Shown: positions 17,601 through 24,643 of the stretch, in pieces
Layout of the letters: every line of letters starts with the position of its first letter
How positions within the stretch are numbered: position 1 is the stretch's first letter
Assembly (NCBI RefSeq): GCF_003515065.1
Contig: NZ_QXGH01000037.1
Location: forward strand, 1 to 64,000
Length of the DNA stretch: 64,000 bases
DNA from: Nocardioides immobilis
Lineage (GTDB): Bacteria; Actinomycetota; Actinomycetes; Propionibacteriales; Nocardioidaceae
Reading direction: 5' to 3'
Notes under the pieces: generated by a model
What the model was told of the DNA's origin: nothing
Databases searched by the model: none
The model's input: the letters and a program-made list of their open reading frames with translations, nothing else
Translations under genes and position numbers: made by a program

Positions 17601-18302
17601 CGCCAGCTCGGCGACCTCCCCAGACGCGGGGTCGAGGGTGAACCCGGCGCCGGCCAGTGCGGCGCGGAAGTCGGGGTCGCACATGACCGCGGCGTGGCCG
17701 ATGCCGTTGAGGGCCTCGATGTAGTCCCGGAACCCGACCGTGTGCAGTCCCCGCCACTGTCCGACGGCGAACACCCGCGCGTTGACCTGGAGGTGCAGAT
17801 GGCGGTGCGGATCACCGGCGCGAGAGGTGTAGTGCCGCACCGTCACCGCCTCCAGGTTCTCGACCGGCACCTGCACCTGACGGTCGCGCGGCCCGGCCCG
17901 GGTGGTGGCGTGCTCGGCCACCCAGCCGATGACCTGCTCCGCGGCCCGGTCCTGCGCGGCGTCGTAGGCGGCCGAGACCTCCGGGTTCAGTGCCGCGGCC
18001 AGGGACCAGGTCTTCGGCCCGTTGACCGTGATCTCCACGAACCGCACCGGATTGCCGTTCTCGCGGCGCCGATCCCGCGCCTGACCGGACACCGGATCGA
18101 AGCCGGCAACCCACTGCTCATACCCTTCGCCGTCCAGCACCCCCAGATCGATCACACCCTCGCCGTCGGGCATGGCGCCGAACCGTCGGGCGATACCGGT
18201 GCCCTCGGCTAGGTAGTAGTCATCGACCCGGGACCGGTCGGCCTCGACGTACGCGCGCGCAGCGGCGGGTGATCGGTTGTAGATCTTGACGCCACCATGC
18301 AT
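14682..18302 (-). CDS. MobF-family conjugative relaxase with helicase domain (TraI/TrwC-like)
   Basis: A protein of 1206 residues from the ATG at 18302 (a TTG two codons earlier is possible). The N-terminal TrwC relaxase domain (about 1-330) has a tyrosine-rich start (near YNRS, AYVE and DDYYLAEG) and the metal-binding three-His motif HRHLHLQVN near residue 165. The central SF1 helicase domain carries Walker A IEGAAGAGKTTT near 455-465 and Walker B LLLVDEAGML near 540, with YGAQGETTQTGHLALG and YVAMTRGRHN motifs later. The Arg/Glu-rich C-terminus is probably coiled. It would nick at oriT and unwind the strand for transfer. No mating-pore genes are present, so a helper element is needed. Confidence 0.92.
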   Translation of the reverse strand: MHGGVKIYNRSPAAARAYVEADRSRVDDYYLAEGTGIARRFGAMPDGEGVIDLGVLDGEGYEQWVAGFDPVSGQARDRRRENGNPVRFVEITVNGPKTWSLAAALNPEVSAAYDAAQDRAAEQVIGWVAEHATTRAGPRDRQVQVPVENLEAVTVRHYTSRAGDPHRHLHLQVNARVFAVGQWRGLHTVGFRDYIEALNGIGHAAVMCDPDFRAALAGAGFTLDPASGEVAELAPYVGAFSERAAQIGRNIDRYEAEWRRANPGQEPGPAIRRSWDRRAWKDARPDKVAPKDGAELVAAWNQQLTDLGYQDPAPQPGLPIIVEAPRMGEFDRDAAVETILVRLGARRSAWNAADIRGHAEKAIAGAGLVLDPGVRIELAEDITARAIEACVPLLRHPGVPEHIRSLSSRHVLDVEADIVARLADRASVAVTPTVLSPAAGTGLDEPQRTAVGVLSGTAELVVIEGAAGAGKTTTLAATQTLLGEQGRRMLVVTPTRKAAQVAAREVGTAGSVAWLVHQHGYRWDTDGRWTRVPAEPASEAVLGQGDLLLVDEAGMLDQDTARALLTLADEMGARLALVGDRHQLPAVGRGGVLDLGARWVPHQAHVDLDIAHRFADPEYAAISLALRTGSSTYTLPPPAPCQADSEPVGEPVGEPTRQVWAALWRRDQVRIYPSETERTQALAQLAADGIVSRDRRARQMLMLADTREQAAALNGAIRDRLVAAGRVDDTHAVATDAGERLGVGDRIATRRNDRDLGVTNRDTWTITAIGPDGSLALRGRKATDLRTLPATYARKHTELAYATTVYGAQGETTQTGHLALGEHTSAASAYVAMTRGRHNNIAHLVAENETDARRQWEQAFARDRADLGPTVAAAQAAEDIERYGTQQPTRPLNQVLGNLWTAWTQQADLHDHHQRLAGERDALQQVVAIHARYTPDRDRLKGVEVDARRSWLQARQHVDDLDAAQKAEIEDLQTRVWATWRQDLAQARDAAEIVRDGPGRLGQRRRQVRDAQADLTAFAQRWRPAVPDLPTDPAELAEQVRWLHGRHVEDPINAYVARQVSDAHSDADQIRLAERDASAAYERAERARNQLDEARYAALRPYGRAGFARDAAGRLAAVADELAGVERELRTVSTRLNALESEPSVRTLPDGELVVERRRWAADRVARHETAAREARQRRQNRQERRWIEPPPPTRSTPDRGWGIGR

Positions 18303-18341
18303 GACCAATCACGTCCAACATGTCGCCCGAAAATGACTCGT

Positions 18342-18382
18342 GGGCCACCCGAGTCGGGCGGCCCATCTACGAACCTTCGTAG
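18342..18382. promoter_or_regulatory. Two adjacent palindromes upstream of the relaxase: candidate oriT or operator
   Basis: GGGCCACCCGA-G-TCGGGCGGCCC (18342-18364) is a 23-base palindrome with one mismatch. Two bases later CTACGAACCTTCGTAG (18367-18382) is a perfect 16-base palindrome. They lie 40-80 bases upstream of the relaxase start, where MobF oriT regions and relaxase operators are commonly found. No nick sequence is recognised. Confidence 0.45.
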
Positions 18383-18748
18383 CATGCGTGCCGACGGTTT
18401 GAAGGGTGTGTGAACGGGGTGTCAGGGGTGGCTGGGACGAAAGTTGAGCAGTCAGTAGTAGTCAACGGTGTCCAGTGATTCGGGAAGGGCAGGCGGCGCT
18501 GGGGAGGCTCGGGGAGTGAGACGGAGTAGGACCTTCGATATTTCGATACGCCCCAGCCGCCGCTGGGCGCTGGCTCCTCTTGCTGCCCTGCGCGCAGTGC
18601 GACCCGCGCCAGCGGCTCCCGGTATGTCCTGCCAGTCCCCGCGAGCCGACACAGCAGCGGGAGCCGTAGAGGTTCGCGTTCGAACACCTACTGGCCGGCA
18701 GATGTGACCTATGGCGGTCAGCGACACCACAGCGGTCGAAGCACCCGG
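18383..18748. other. Intergenic region without a supported gene (right flank of the element)
   Basis: I see no convincing gene in these 366 bases. Open frames here lack ribosome sites and family features. One structural feature is a perfect 9-bp inverted repeat, CGGCTCCCG (18613-18621) and CGGGAGCCG (18658-18666), with a 36-base spacer. The right attachment site of the element may lie here, but no sequence shared with the left flank was found by eye. Confidence 0.4.
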
Positions 18749-20269
18749 TCAGCGCCCGCCAGGCGGGTGCACCTCGGTCAACGCCGGGCCGCCGGGGACT
18801 AGGGCCAGGCCTGCGTTCTGTGCGTCCTCGAGTGGGTCGTGGGTCGGCTGGTCGCGGACGTCGGGCATGAAGGCGGCGGCCGCCGCGGCCAACGTCATCG
18901 CCGCAGCGAGAACCGCGAAGCCGACGACGTAACCGCTCTCGGCGGGAGCGCCGGTCGGACCCAAGCGTGCCGTGACCACGCCCGCCATCACCGCCGAGCC
19001 GACCGAGCCGCCGATGGTCCGGATGTTCGCGTTCATCCCGCTTGCCACACCGGTCTGGTCCGACGGTACGGCCGCGATCACCGCGCCCGCGAGACTGGAA
19101 AAGACCAGGCCGGTACCGATGCCCTGGAAGGTGGTCGCCACGAACAGCTGCCAGGTTGCGTCGTGCCAGACGGCGATCGAGGCGAAGGCGGCGGCGCTGG
19201 CCAGCGTCCCGGACATGATGACGACGCGGGTGCCGAGCCGCTTCACCAGCCTCGCCGTCAGGAATCCCATCAGGAAGCTGGCCACGGCAGAGGGCAGCAG
19301 CAGGTGACCCGATTCGGTCAGCGTGGCATCGAAGCCGTAGCCGGCCTCGGCCGGAGTCTGCAGGAACTGCGGCAGGAAGCCGAAGGAGGCGTAGACACCG
19401 AAGCCCACGAAGCCGGCAACCGCGTTGGCGGTCCACACGCCCCGGCGGCGCATCATCCTCATGTCGATCAGCGGGACCGGCACCCGGGTCTCGACGACGA
19501 TCCACGCCGCGGCGAGGATCGCGGCGCCGACGAGCAGCGCCACTACGCGGCTGGACTCCCATCCCCATCGATTCCCCTGGCTGACCCCGATGAGCAGGAC
19601 GAGCAGCCAAGCCGAGAGCAGCAACGCCGGCACGAGCGGAATGCGCCCTGGCGTGCGCACCGGTGACTCGGGCACGAGGGTCGCCGCCGCGAGAGCGGTG
19701 AGAGCGGTGGTGACCATCGGGATCCAGAAGAGCCAGTGGTAGCTCAGCAGCTCCACGATCGGTCCCGCGGCCACGATCCCGATCCCGAACCCGACGGCAG
19801 CCAGGGAGGCGACCACACTCAGCCCGTTGTTGACCTTGTCGTGCGGGAACTCGTCTCGGATGATGCCGAACGACAGGGGGATGACGCCGCCACCGACCCC
19901 TTGGACCGTGCGAGCGACGATCAACCACCCGATGCTCTCGGAGAGAGCCGCCATGAGCGAGCCCACCGAGAGCGCCGCCAGCGTGAGGACCAGCATCCGC
20001 TTCTTGCCGACGACGTCCCCGAGCCGGCCCAACAGCGGGGTGGACACGGACGCGGAGAGCAGGTACGCCGTGAGCACCCAGGTCACCGTGGTCTGGTTGG
20101 TGTCGAGCTCCCGCTCCAGCTGTCCCAGGACGGGCACCACGAGCGACTGCAGGAGCGCGAACGACCCGACGGCGACCATCAGCACCGCGAACGTGATTTG
20201 GTGACGCCCTCGGGTGATCAGCACGGAACGGCTCGGATCAGGCCGTCGGCCGGGTCGAACCGTTTGCAT
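18749..20269 (-). CDS. DHA2-family MFS drug/solute efflux transporter
   Basis: A protein of 506 residues with about 14 hydrophobic segments, the EmrB/QacA (DHA2) layout. Motif A-like GRLGDVVGKKRMLVL follows TM2 near residue 80, and motif C-like GVGGGVIPLSFGIIRD falls around residue 125. It is a proton-driven exporter in the cytoplasmic membrane. The ATG at 20269 overlaps the upstream SDR gene by 32 bases; a GTG at 20224 would avoid the overlap and is an equally plausible start. It may export toxic intermediates of the adjoining pathway or unrelated drugs. Confidence 0.85.
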   Translation of the reverse strand: MQTVRPGRRPDPSRSVLITRGRHQITFAVLMVAVGSFALLQSLVVPVLGQLERELDTNQTTVTWVLTAYLLSASVSTPLLGRLGDVVGKKRMLVLTLAALSVGSLMAALSESIGWLIVARTVQGVGGGVIPLSFGIIRDEFPHDKVNNGLSVVASLAAVGFGIGIVAAGPIVELLSYHWLFWIPMVTTALTALAAATLVPESPVRTPGRIPLVPALLLSAWLLVLLIGVSQGNRWGWESSRVVALLVGAAILAAAWIVVETRVPVPLIDMRMMRRRGVWTANAVAGFVGFGVYASFGFLPQFLQTPAEAGYGFDATLTESGHLLLPSAVASFLMGFLTARLVKRLGTRVVIMSGTLASAAAFASIAVWHDATWQLFVATTFQGIGTGLVFSSLAGAVIAAVPSDQTGVASGMNANIRTIGGSVGSAVMAGVVTARLGPTGAPAESGYVVGFAVLAAAMTLAAAAAAFMPDVRDQPTHDPLEDAQNAGLALVPGGPALTEVHPPGGR

Positions 20270-21095
20270 CCACGCGCTCGCCGGCTGCGGGCCGGGACCG
20301 GAGGTCCCGGATGTCGGCGAGATGCGCCGCGTGGCTGTGGGAGCCCCCGTCGACGTTGATGATCTGTCCCGTGATGAAGCCGGCGTCGGGCGAGCAGAGG
20401 AACGTCACCATCGCCGCGATGTCGGCGGGAGTGCCCAACCTCGGGGTGAGGTGGTGGCGGAGCATCATCTCGCCGAGGGGCCCGGCGTAGTTGTCGGCCG
20501 ACGCCGGCGTGACGACGAGACCGGGGGCGACGGCATTGCACCGGACCCCCGCCTTGCCGTACTGCGCCGCCGTGTTGAGGGTGAGCGCGTTGATCGCGGC
20601 CTTCGACACGGCGTACGCCGTGTGGCCGAGGTCGCCCGCAAGGCTGGCGCCACTTGACGTATTCACGATGCTGCCTCCACCGCCGGCAATCAGGTGCGGC
20701 AGTGCGAACTTGGTCGCCAGCATCGTGCCCTTCAGGTTGATGCGCATCGTCTCGTCCCAGACGTCGGGGTCCATGTCGCCGACGTCGAGGTCGCGCGTGG
20801 CAGCCAGGTGGGTGGCAGCTGCGTTGTTGTGCAGGATGTCCAGCCGGCCGAACCGGTCGACGGTCTGCTGGACCATCGCTTCCACCGACTCCGCGTCCCC
20901 GAGATCGACTCGCACGCCGTGGGCCAGCCCGCCGCGTTCGGCGGTCTCGTCCGCGACCTTCACCGCTCCGTCCGCGGAGAGGTCGGCAACAACGACGGAT
21001 GCTCCTTCGGTCCCGAGGGCGATGGCGCACGCGCGCCCGATGCCCGATGCCGACCCGGTCACTATCGCGACCATTCCTTGCAGGCGACCAGCCAT
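20238..21095 (-). CDS. SDR-family oxidoreductase
   Basis: A classical short-chain dehydrogenase of 285 residues. The cofactor motif is TGSASGIGRA (residues 14-23), NNAAATHL is near 90, the catalytic Ser is in VNTSSGASL, and YAVSK is near 164-168. The Asp after strand 2 (VVADLSADG) favours NAD over NADP. The start has a GGGAGGAACC ribosome site. The C-terminus has a 30-residue extension past the usual VDGGSHSH end. It is divergent from the LLM operon, and alcohol or ketone substrates from that pathway are likely. Confidence 0.85.
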   Translation of the reverse strand: MAGRLQGMVAIVTGSASGIGRACAIALGTEGASVVVADLSADGAVKVADETAERGGLAHGVRVDLGDAESVEAMVQQTVDRFGRLDILHNNAAATHLAATRDLDVGDMDPDVWDETMRINLKGTMLATKFALPHLIAGGGGSIVNTSSGASLAGDLGHTAYAVSKAAINALTLNTAAQYGKAGVRCNAVAPGLVVTPASADNYAGPLGEMMLRHHLTPRLGTPADIAAMVTFLCSPDAGFITGQIINVDGGSHSHAAHLADIRDLRSRPAAGERVDANGSTRPTA

Positions 21096-21187
21096 GGTTC
21101 CTCCCTGAGCGAGCTTCGGAATCCGATGTTACAGTACAATCATCTAGATCATTCGGCTGTCCCTGACCCACGAATGGAGTCGCGAAC
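21096..21187. promoter_or_regulatory. Divergent promoter region, SDR / luciferase-like operon
   Basis: The 92 bases contain a TACAAT -10-like box for the plus strand (21135-21140). Immediately after it is an imperfect 16-base palindrome centred on ATCTAGAT (21138-21153). The site overlaps the putative -10 and would suit a repressor controlling both directions. Confidence 0.4.
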
Positions 21188-22183
21188 GTGCGCGTCGGAC
21201 TGTACTTCGACCTCCGGAACCCGCAGCGCTGGCGCCAGGACCCGGCCCGCCTGCACGCGTTCACCCTCGAGCTGTGCGAGGAGGCCGACCGCCTCGGCAT
21301 CGACTCGTTGTGGTTCACCGAGCACCACCAGTTCGACGACGGCTACCTCACCCAGCCCCTTACCTTCGCAGCGGCGGTCGCCGCACGCACGACCCGGGCG
21401 CGCCTCGGCACTGCTGTGCTGGTCGCCCCTCTCCATCACCCGGTCCGTCTCGCAGAGGAGGCGACCCTGGTCGACCTGATCTCGAACGGCAGGCTTGACC
21501 TCGGCCTGGGCGCCGGCTACCGCAAGCCCGAGTACGACCTGTACGGCGTACCCCAGGAGAGGCGGTACGGACGGACCGATGCCCAGGTCGGGGCGCTCCG
21601 CGCGCTGTGGGCGGCGGGCGGAGTGACGCCGCGGCCGGTGCAGGACCCCGTCCCGTTGTGGCTGGGCTACCTCGGCCCGCAGGGCGCCGGGCGTGCCGGC
21701 CGCCTCGGGACCGGCTTGCTGACCGCCAACGCGGAGATGTGGCCGCACTACCGCGACGCGCTGGTCGGCGCCGGGTACGACGCCTCCGCGGGCAGGATGG
21801 CCGGCGGCATCCAGGGGTTCGTCTCCGACGATCCGGAGCGGGACTGGGCGTGGGTCTCCGAGCACCTGGAGTACCAGGTCGACTCCTACCGGAGGCACAT
21901 GGTCGAGGGGACCGACCAGCCGGTTCCGCGGCCCGTGGACGCCGCCAAGCTGCGTAGTCGTGAGCCGCGCACGAGCATCGACTACTTCTTCCTCGAGCCG
22001 CCCGACCGGATGGCCGAGCGGGTGCGCGCGTACACCGCCGGCGCACCCGTCGAGACGGTCTACTTCTGGGCCTCTATCGGCGGGATGTCCGAGGAGCGAG
22101 CCAGGGACCACGTGCAGCTGGTGTGCAACAACCTCGCGCCGCTCCTCGCGGAGCAGCGCCCAGGATCGGAGGACGAGAAGTGA
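21188..22183 (+). CDS. LLM-class (luciferase-like) flavin/F420-dependent oxidoreductase
   Basis: A TIM-barrel protein of 331 residues of the bacterial luciferase-like family: WFTEHHQFDDGYLTQPL near residue 42, GTAVLVAPLHHPVRLAEE near 74, and GRLDLGLGAGYRKPEY near 103. Members are FMNH2-dependent monooxygenases or F420-dependent dehydrogenases; the cofactor is not decided by sequence reading. GTG start with GGAG 8 bases upstream. First gene of a five-gene coupled operon (LLM-SDR-SnoaL-ACAD-ACAD) with 4-base overlaps at each junction. Confidence 0.85.
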   Translation: MRVGLYFDLRNPQRWRQDPARLHAFTLELCEEADRLGIDSLWFTEHHQFDDGYLTQPLTFAAAVAARTTRARLGTAVLVAPLHHPVRLAEEATLVDLISNGRLDLGLGAGYRKPEYDLYGVPQERRYGRTDAQVGALRALWAAGGVTPRPVQDPVPLWLGYLGPQGAGRAGRLGTGLLTANAEMWPHYRDALVGAGYDASAGRMAGGIQGFVSDDPERDWAWVSEHLEYQVDSYRRHMVEGTDQPVPRPVDAAKLRSREPRTSIDYFFLEPPDRMAERVRAYTAGAPVETVYFWASIGGMSEERARDHVQLVCNNLAPLLAEQRPGSEDEK

Positions 22184-22929
22184 CGGGTCGTCTGGAGGGC
22201 CGGGTGGCGCTCGTGACCGGAGCGGGTCAGGGCATCGGCCGAGGGACCGCGCTGGCGCTCGCGAAGGAGGGCGCGTCGGTCGCGCTCGTCGGTCGCACGC
22301 TCTCGAAGTGCGAGGCCGTCGCCGCGGAGATCGCCGACCTCGGCGGGACGGCCGTGGCCTTCGCCTGTGACGTCGGCGTGCGCGAACAGGTCGACGCGGC
22401 CGTCGACGCCACCGTGCGCGCGCTCGGTGGGATCGACATCCTGGTCAACAACGCCCAGTCCTCGGTGCAGGCCAAGCTGGAGGACACGACCGACGAGGAC
22501 GTCGAGCTGGCCTGGCGGTCCGGCGCCCTGGCGACGCTCTACGCGATGCAGGCCGCCCTGCCGCACCTCAAGGCCAGTGGTCGCGGATCGATCGTGAACT
22601 TCGGGTCGAGCACCGCCATCGAGGGCAACGTGGCGTTCGGCGCCTACGCGATGGCGAAGGAGGCGATCCGCGGACTCTCGCGGGTGGCGTCCAGGGAGTG
22701 GGGAAGGTTCGGCATCAGGGTCAACGTGATCGTCCCGAACGCCCTGTCGCCTTCCTCGCAGGACTTCCGCGAGGCCCATCCCGACCGCTTCGCCAGGATG
22801 GAGGCCCGGGTCCCGCTCGGCCGTGTGGGAGACCCCGAGGCGGACATCGGCCGGGCAGTGGTGGCACTCGCGGCCGACGACCTCACCTACCTCTCCGGCC
22901 AGACCCTGATGCTCACTGGTGGCTCGTGA
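22180..22929 (+). CDS. SDR-family oxidoreductase
   Basis: A protein of 249 residues from the GTG that overlaps the LLM stop (GTGA). TGAGQGIGRG nucleotide motif at residues 13-22, NNAQSSVQ near 90, VNFGSSTA near 139, and YAMAKEA near 155. The end SGQTLMLTGGS is the normal SDR terminus. FabG-like in size. The Asn after NNA-type motif and the YxxxK are intact. It probably oxidises a hydroxyacyl or alcohol intermediate handled by the same operon. Confidence 0.85.
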   Translation: MTGRLEGRVALVTGAGQGIGRGTALALAKEGASVALVGRTLSKCEAVAAEIADLGGTAVAFACDVGVREQVDAAVDATVRALGGIDILVNNAQSSVQAKLEDTTDEDVELAWRSGALATLYAMQAALPHLKASGRGSIVNFGSSTAIEGNVAFGAYAMAKEAIRGLSRVASREWGRFGIRVNVIVPNALSPSSQDFREAHPDRFARMEARVPLGRVGDPEADIGRAVVALAADDLTYLSGQTLMLTGGS

Positions 22930-23492
22930 TGGTGGACCACGCTCTTGCCGGGAGGATCGTTCGGATCGAGGACCGATTGGACATCGAGCAGCTGCCGATC
23001 CGCTACGCCATCGCAGTCGACGAGCGCGACGTCGACGCGTGGGTGGCGCTGTTCACCCCGGACATCCGGCTCGGCCGGCACGGACAGGGACGCGAGGAGC
23101 TGCGCCGCCAGATCACCCCGCAGCTGCGCTGGTTCTACCGCTCCGTGCACCAGATCGTCGGACACCGGGTCGAGCTCCTCGGACCGGAGACCGCGCGCGG
23201 GCAGGTGTACTGCCGCGCCGAGCACGAGGTGGGCGACCGCTGGATCGTGATGGCGATCCGTTACGACGACGAGTACCAGAAGGTCGACGGCGAGTGGCTG
23301 TTCTCGCGGCGCCGGGAACGCCACTGGTACGCCGCCGACGTGACCGAGCGGCCCCAGGCGGTGGGCTTCGACAGCTGGGGTACGACGCCGGGCGGCCCCG
23401 GGCTGCCGCACGGCTTCCCGACCTGGGTCGACTTCTGGGCGCCGTACGACGCCTGCGACGTGACCTCGCAGCCCGTGGGAGCGACGCCATGA
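22929..23492 (+). CDS. SnoaL-like / nuclear transport factor 2-fold protein
   Basis: A protein of 187 residues (a GTG one codon earlier, overlapping the previous stop, is also possible). DIEQLPIRYAIAVDERDVDAW then LFTPDIRLG is the classic start of the SnoaL_4-type cone fold, and HRVELLGPETARGQVYCRAEH follows. The family includes dehydratases, isomerases and hydroxylating-enzyme partners such as small subunit-like proteins. In catabolic operons it often acts as a dehydratase or isomerase on ring or acyl intermediates. No specific catalytic assignment is possible. Confidence 0.75.
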   Translation: MVDHALAGRIVRIEDRLDIEQLPIRYAIAVDERDVDAWVALFTPDIRLGRHGQGREELRRQITPQLRWFYRSVHQIVGHRVELLGPETARGQVYCRAEHEVGDRWIVMAIRYDDEYQKVDGEWLFSRRRERHWYAADVTERPQAVGFDSWGTTPGGPGLPHGFPTWVDFWAPYDACDVTSQPVGATP

Positions 23493-24643
23493 CGAACCTG
23501 GTCCCACCTCTCGTCCAGCTCGACGCGGACAGCAAGAGCCTCCGGGACGACGTACGCAGCTTCCTGGCTGCGGAGCTGGCGGCCGGCCGGTTCGTCCCGC
23601 GCGTGGACTCGTGGATCTCGGGCTGGGACGAGGAGTTCAGCCGCCGGCTCGGCGCATGCGGTTGGCTCGGCATGACCATCCCCAAGGAGTACGGCGGGCA
23701 CGGCCGGTCCCACCTCGACCGCTACGTCGTGACCGAGGAGCTCCTGGCGTCGGGGGCTCCGGTGGCGGCGCACTGGGTCGCCGACCGCCAGGTCGGCCCC
23801 GCCCTGATGCGTCACGGGACCGACCACCAGCGGCGGCGGTACCTCCCGGGGATCGCCCGCGGCGAGACCTACTTCGCCATCGGCATGAGCGAGCCCGAGT
23901 CGGGGTCGGACCTGGCGAGCGTCCGGACCCGAGCGGTCAAGGTGCCCGGAGGCTGGGAGCTCACCGGCACCAAGGTGTGGACCTCGGGAGCGCAGCACTG
24001 CCGGGCGTTCTTCGTGCTCGCACGCAGTGAGCCCCTGGACCCGGACCACCGCCACGACGGGCTGAGCCAGTTCATCGTCGAGCTCGACTCGCCGGGCATC
24101 GAGATCCGCCCGATCCTGCTGCTGACCGGGCAGCACCACTTCAACGAGGTCGTGCTCGAGAAGGTCTTCGTACCTGACGAGCTGGTGCTCGGCCGGCCGG
24201 GCGACGGTTGGGCACAGGTCACCTCCGAGCTTGCCGTCGAGCGCAGCGGCCCGGAGCGCATCCTGTCGTCGTTGCCGCTCCTGACGTCGTACGTCGAGAA
24301 GCTCGTGGAGCAACCCGGTGCCGAGGAGGTCCGGATGGTCGGCGGCCTCGTCGCCCGCCTGCTCACGTTGCGCCAGCTGTCGCTGTCGATCGCAGGCGGT
24401 CTGACCGACGACACCTCCGTCGACGTGCCAGCGGCCGTGGTCAAGGATCTCGGCACCCGGTTCGAGCGGCAGGTGGTGGAGACCGTCGCGGAGCACACCG
24501 CGACGGCCCCGGACCCCGACGCCGTCGACAACCTCTCCCGCCTGCTCGCCGAAGGCGTCCTGCACGCACCGGGATTCACACTGCGCGGCGGGACCTCAGA
24601 GATCCTGCGCGGCGTCATGGCGAGAGGACTGGGACTGCGATGA
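23489..24643 (+). CDS. Acyl-CoA dehydrogenase family protein (first of a coupled pair)
   Basis: A protein of 384 residues, overlapping the previous and next genes by 4 bases. ACAD motifs are GWLGMTIPKEYGGHG near 55, FAIGMSEPESGSDLASVRTR near 130, and TGTKVWTSGAQHC near 153. The C-terminal LRGGTSEILRGVMARGLGLR is the usual GT-EI tail. FAD-dependent alpha,beta-desaturation of an acyl-CoA is the expected reaction. A second, more divergent ACAD follows directly, as in the heterotetrameric ACADs of steroid-degrading actinobacteria, so the two may form one enzyme. Confidence 0.85.
   Translation: MTNLVPPLVQLDADSKSLRDDVRSFLAAELAAGRFVPRVDSWISGWDEEFSRRLGACGWLGMTIPKEYGGHGRSHLDRYVVTEELLASGAPVAAHWVADRQVGPALMRHGTDHQRRRYLPGIARGETYFAIGMSEPESGSDLASVRTRAVKVPGGWELTGTKVWTSGAQHCRAFFVLARSEPLDPDHRHDGLSQFIVELDSPGIEIRPILLLTGQHHFNEVVLEKVFVPDELVLGRPGDGWAQVTSELAVERSGPERILSSLPLLTSYVEKLVEQPGAEEVRMVGGLVARLLTLRQLSLSIAGGLTDDTSVDVPAAVVKDLGTRFERQVVETVAEHTATAPDPDAVDNLSRLLAEGVLHAPGFTLRGGTSEILRGVMARGLGLR

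Larger units (their letters stand above)
11514..18460. mobile_element. Putative integrative mobilizable element (approximate limits)
   Basis: Between menB and the DHA2 efflux gene lie a toxin-antitoxin pair, tyrosine integrase, excisionase, XRE regulator and MobF relaxase, none with a housekeeping role. This is the gene set of a small integrative mobilizable element. No FtsK/TraG coupling protein, type IV secretion genes or Rep are present. No direct repeat that could serve as attL/attR was found by eye, and no tRNA gene borders it, so both ends are approximate. The toxin-antitoxin pair could also be chromosomal. Confidence 0.55.

Noticed and set aside
18367..18687. A 106-codon minus-strand frame in the right flank of the element
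   Set aside because: Starts on a GTG with no ribosome site, no recognisable motif, and biased composition; it also spans the palindromes.
21188..22183. True bacterial luciferase (LuxA/B) to match the LuxC/LuxE-like genes
   Set aside because: The protein is a luciferase-fold (LLM) oxidoreductase of general type and is not adjacent to the LuxC/E-like genes; there is no second subunit. Light production is not supported.
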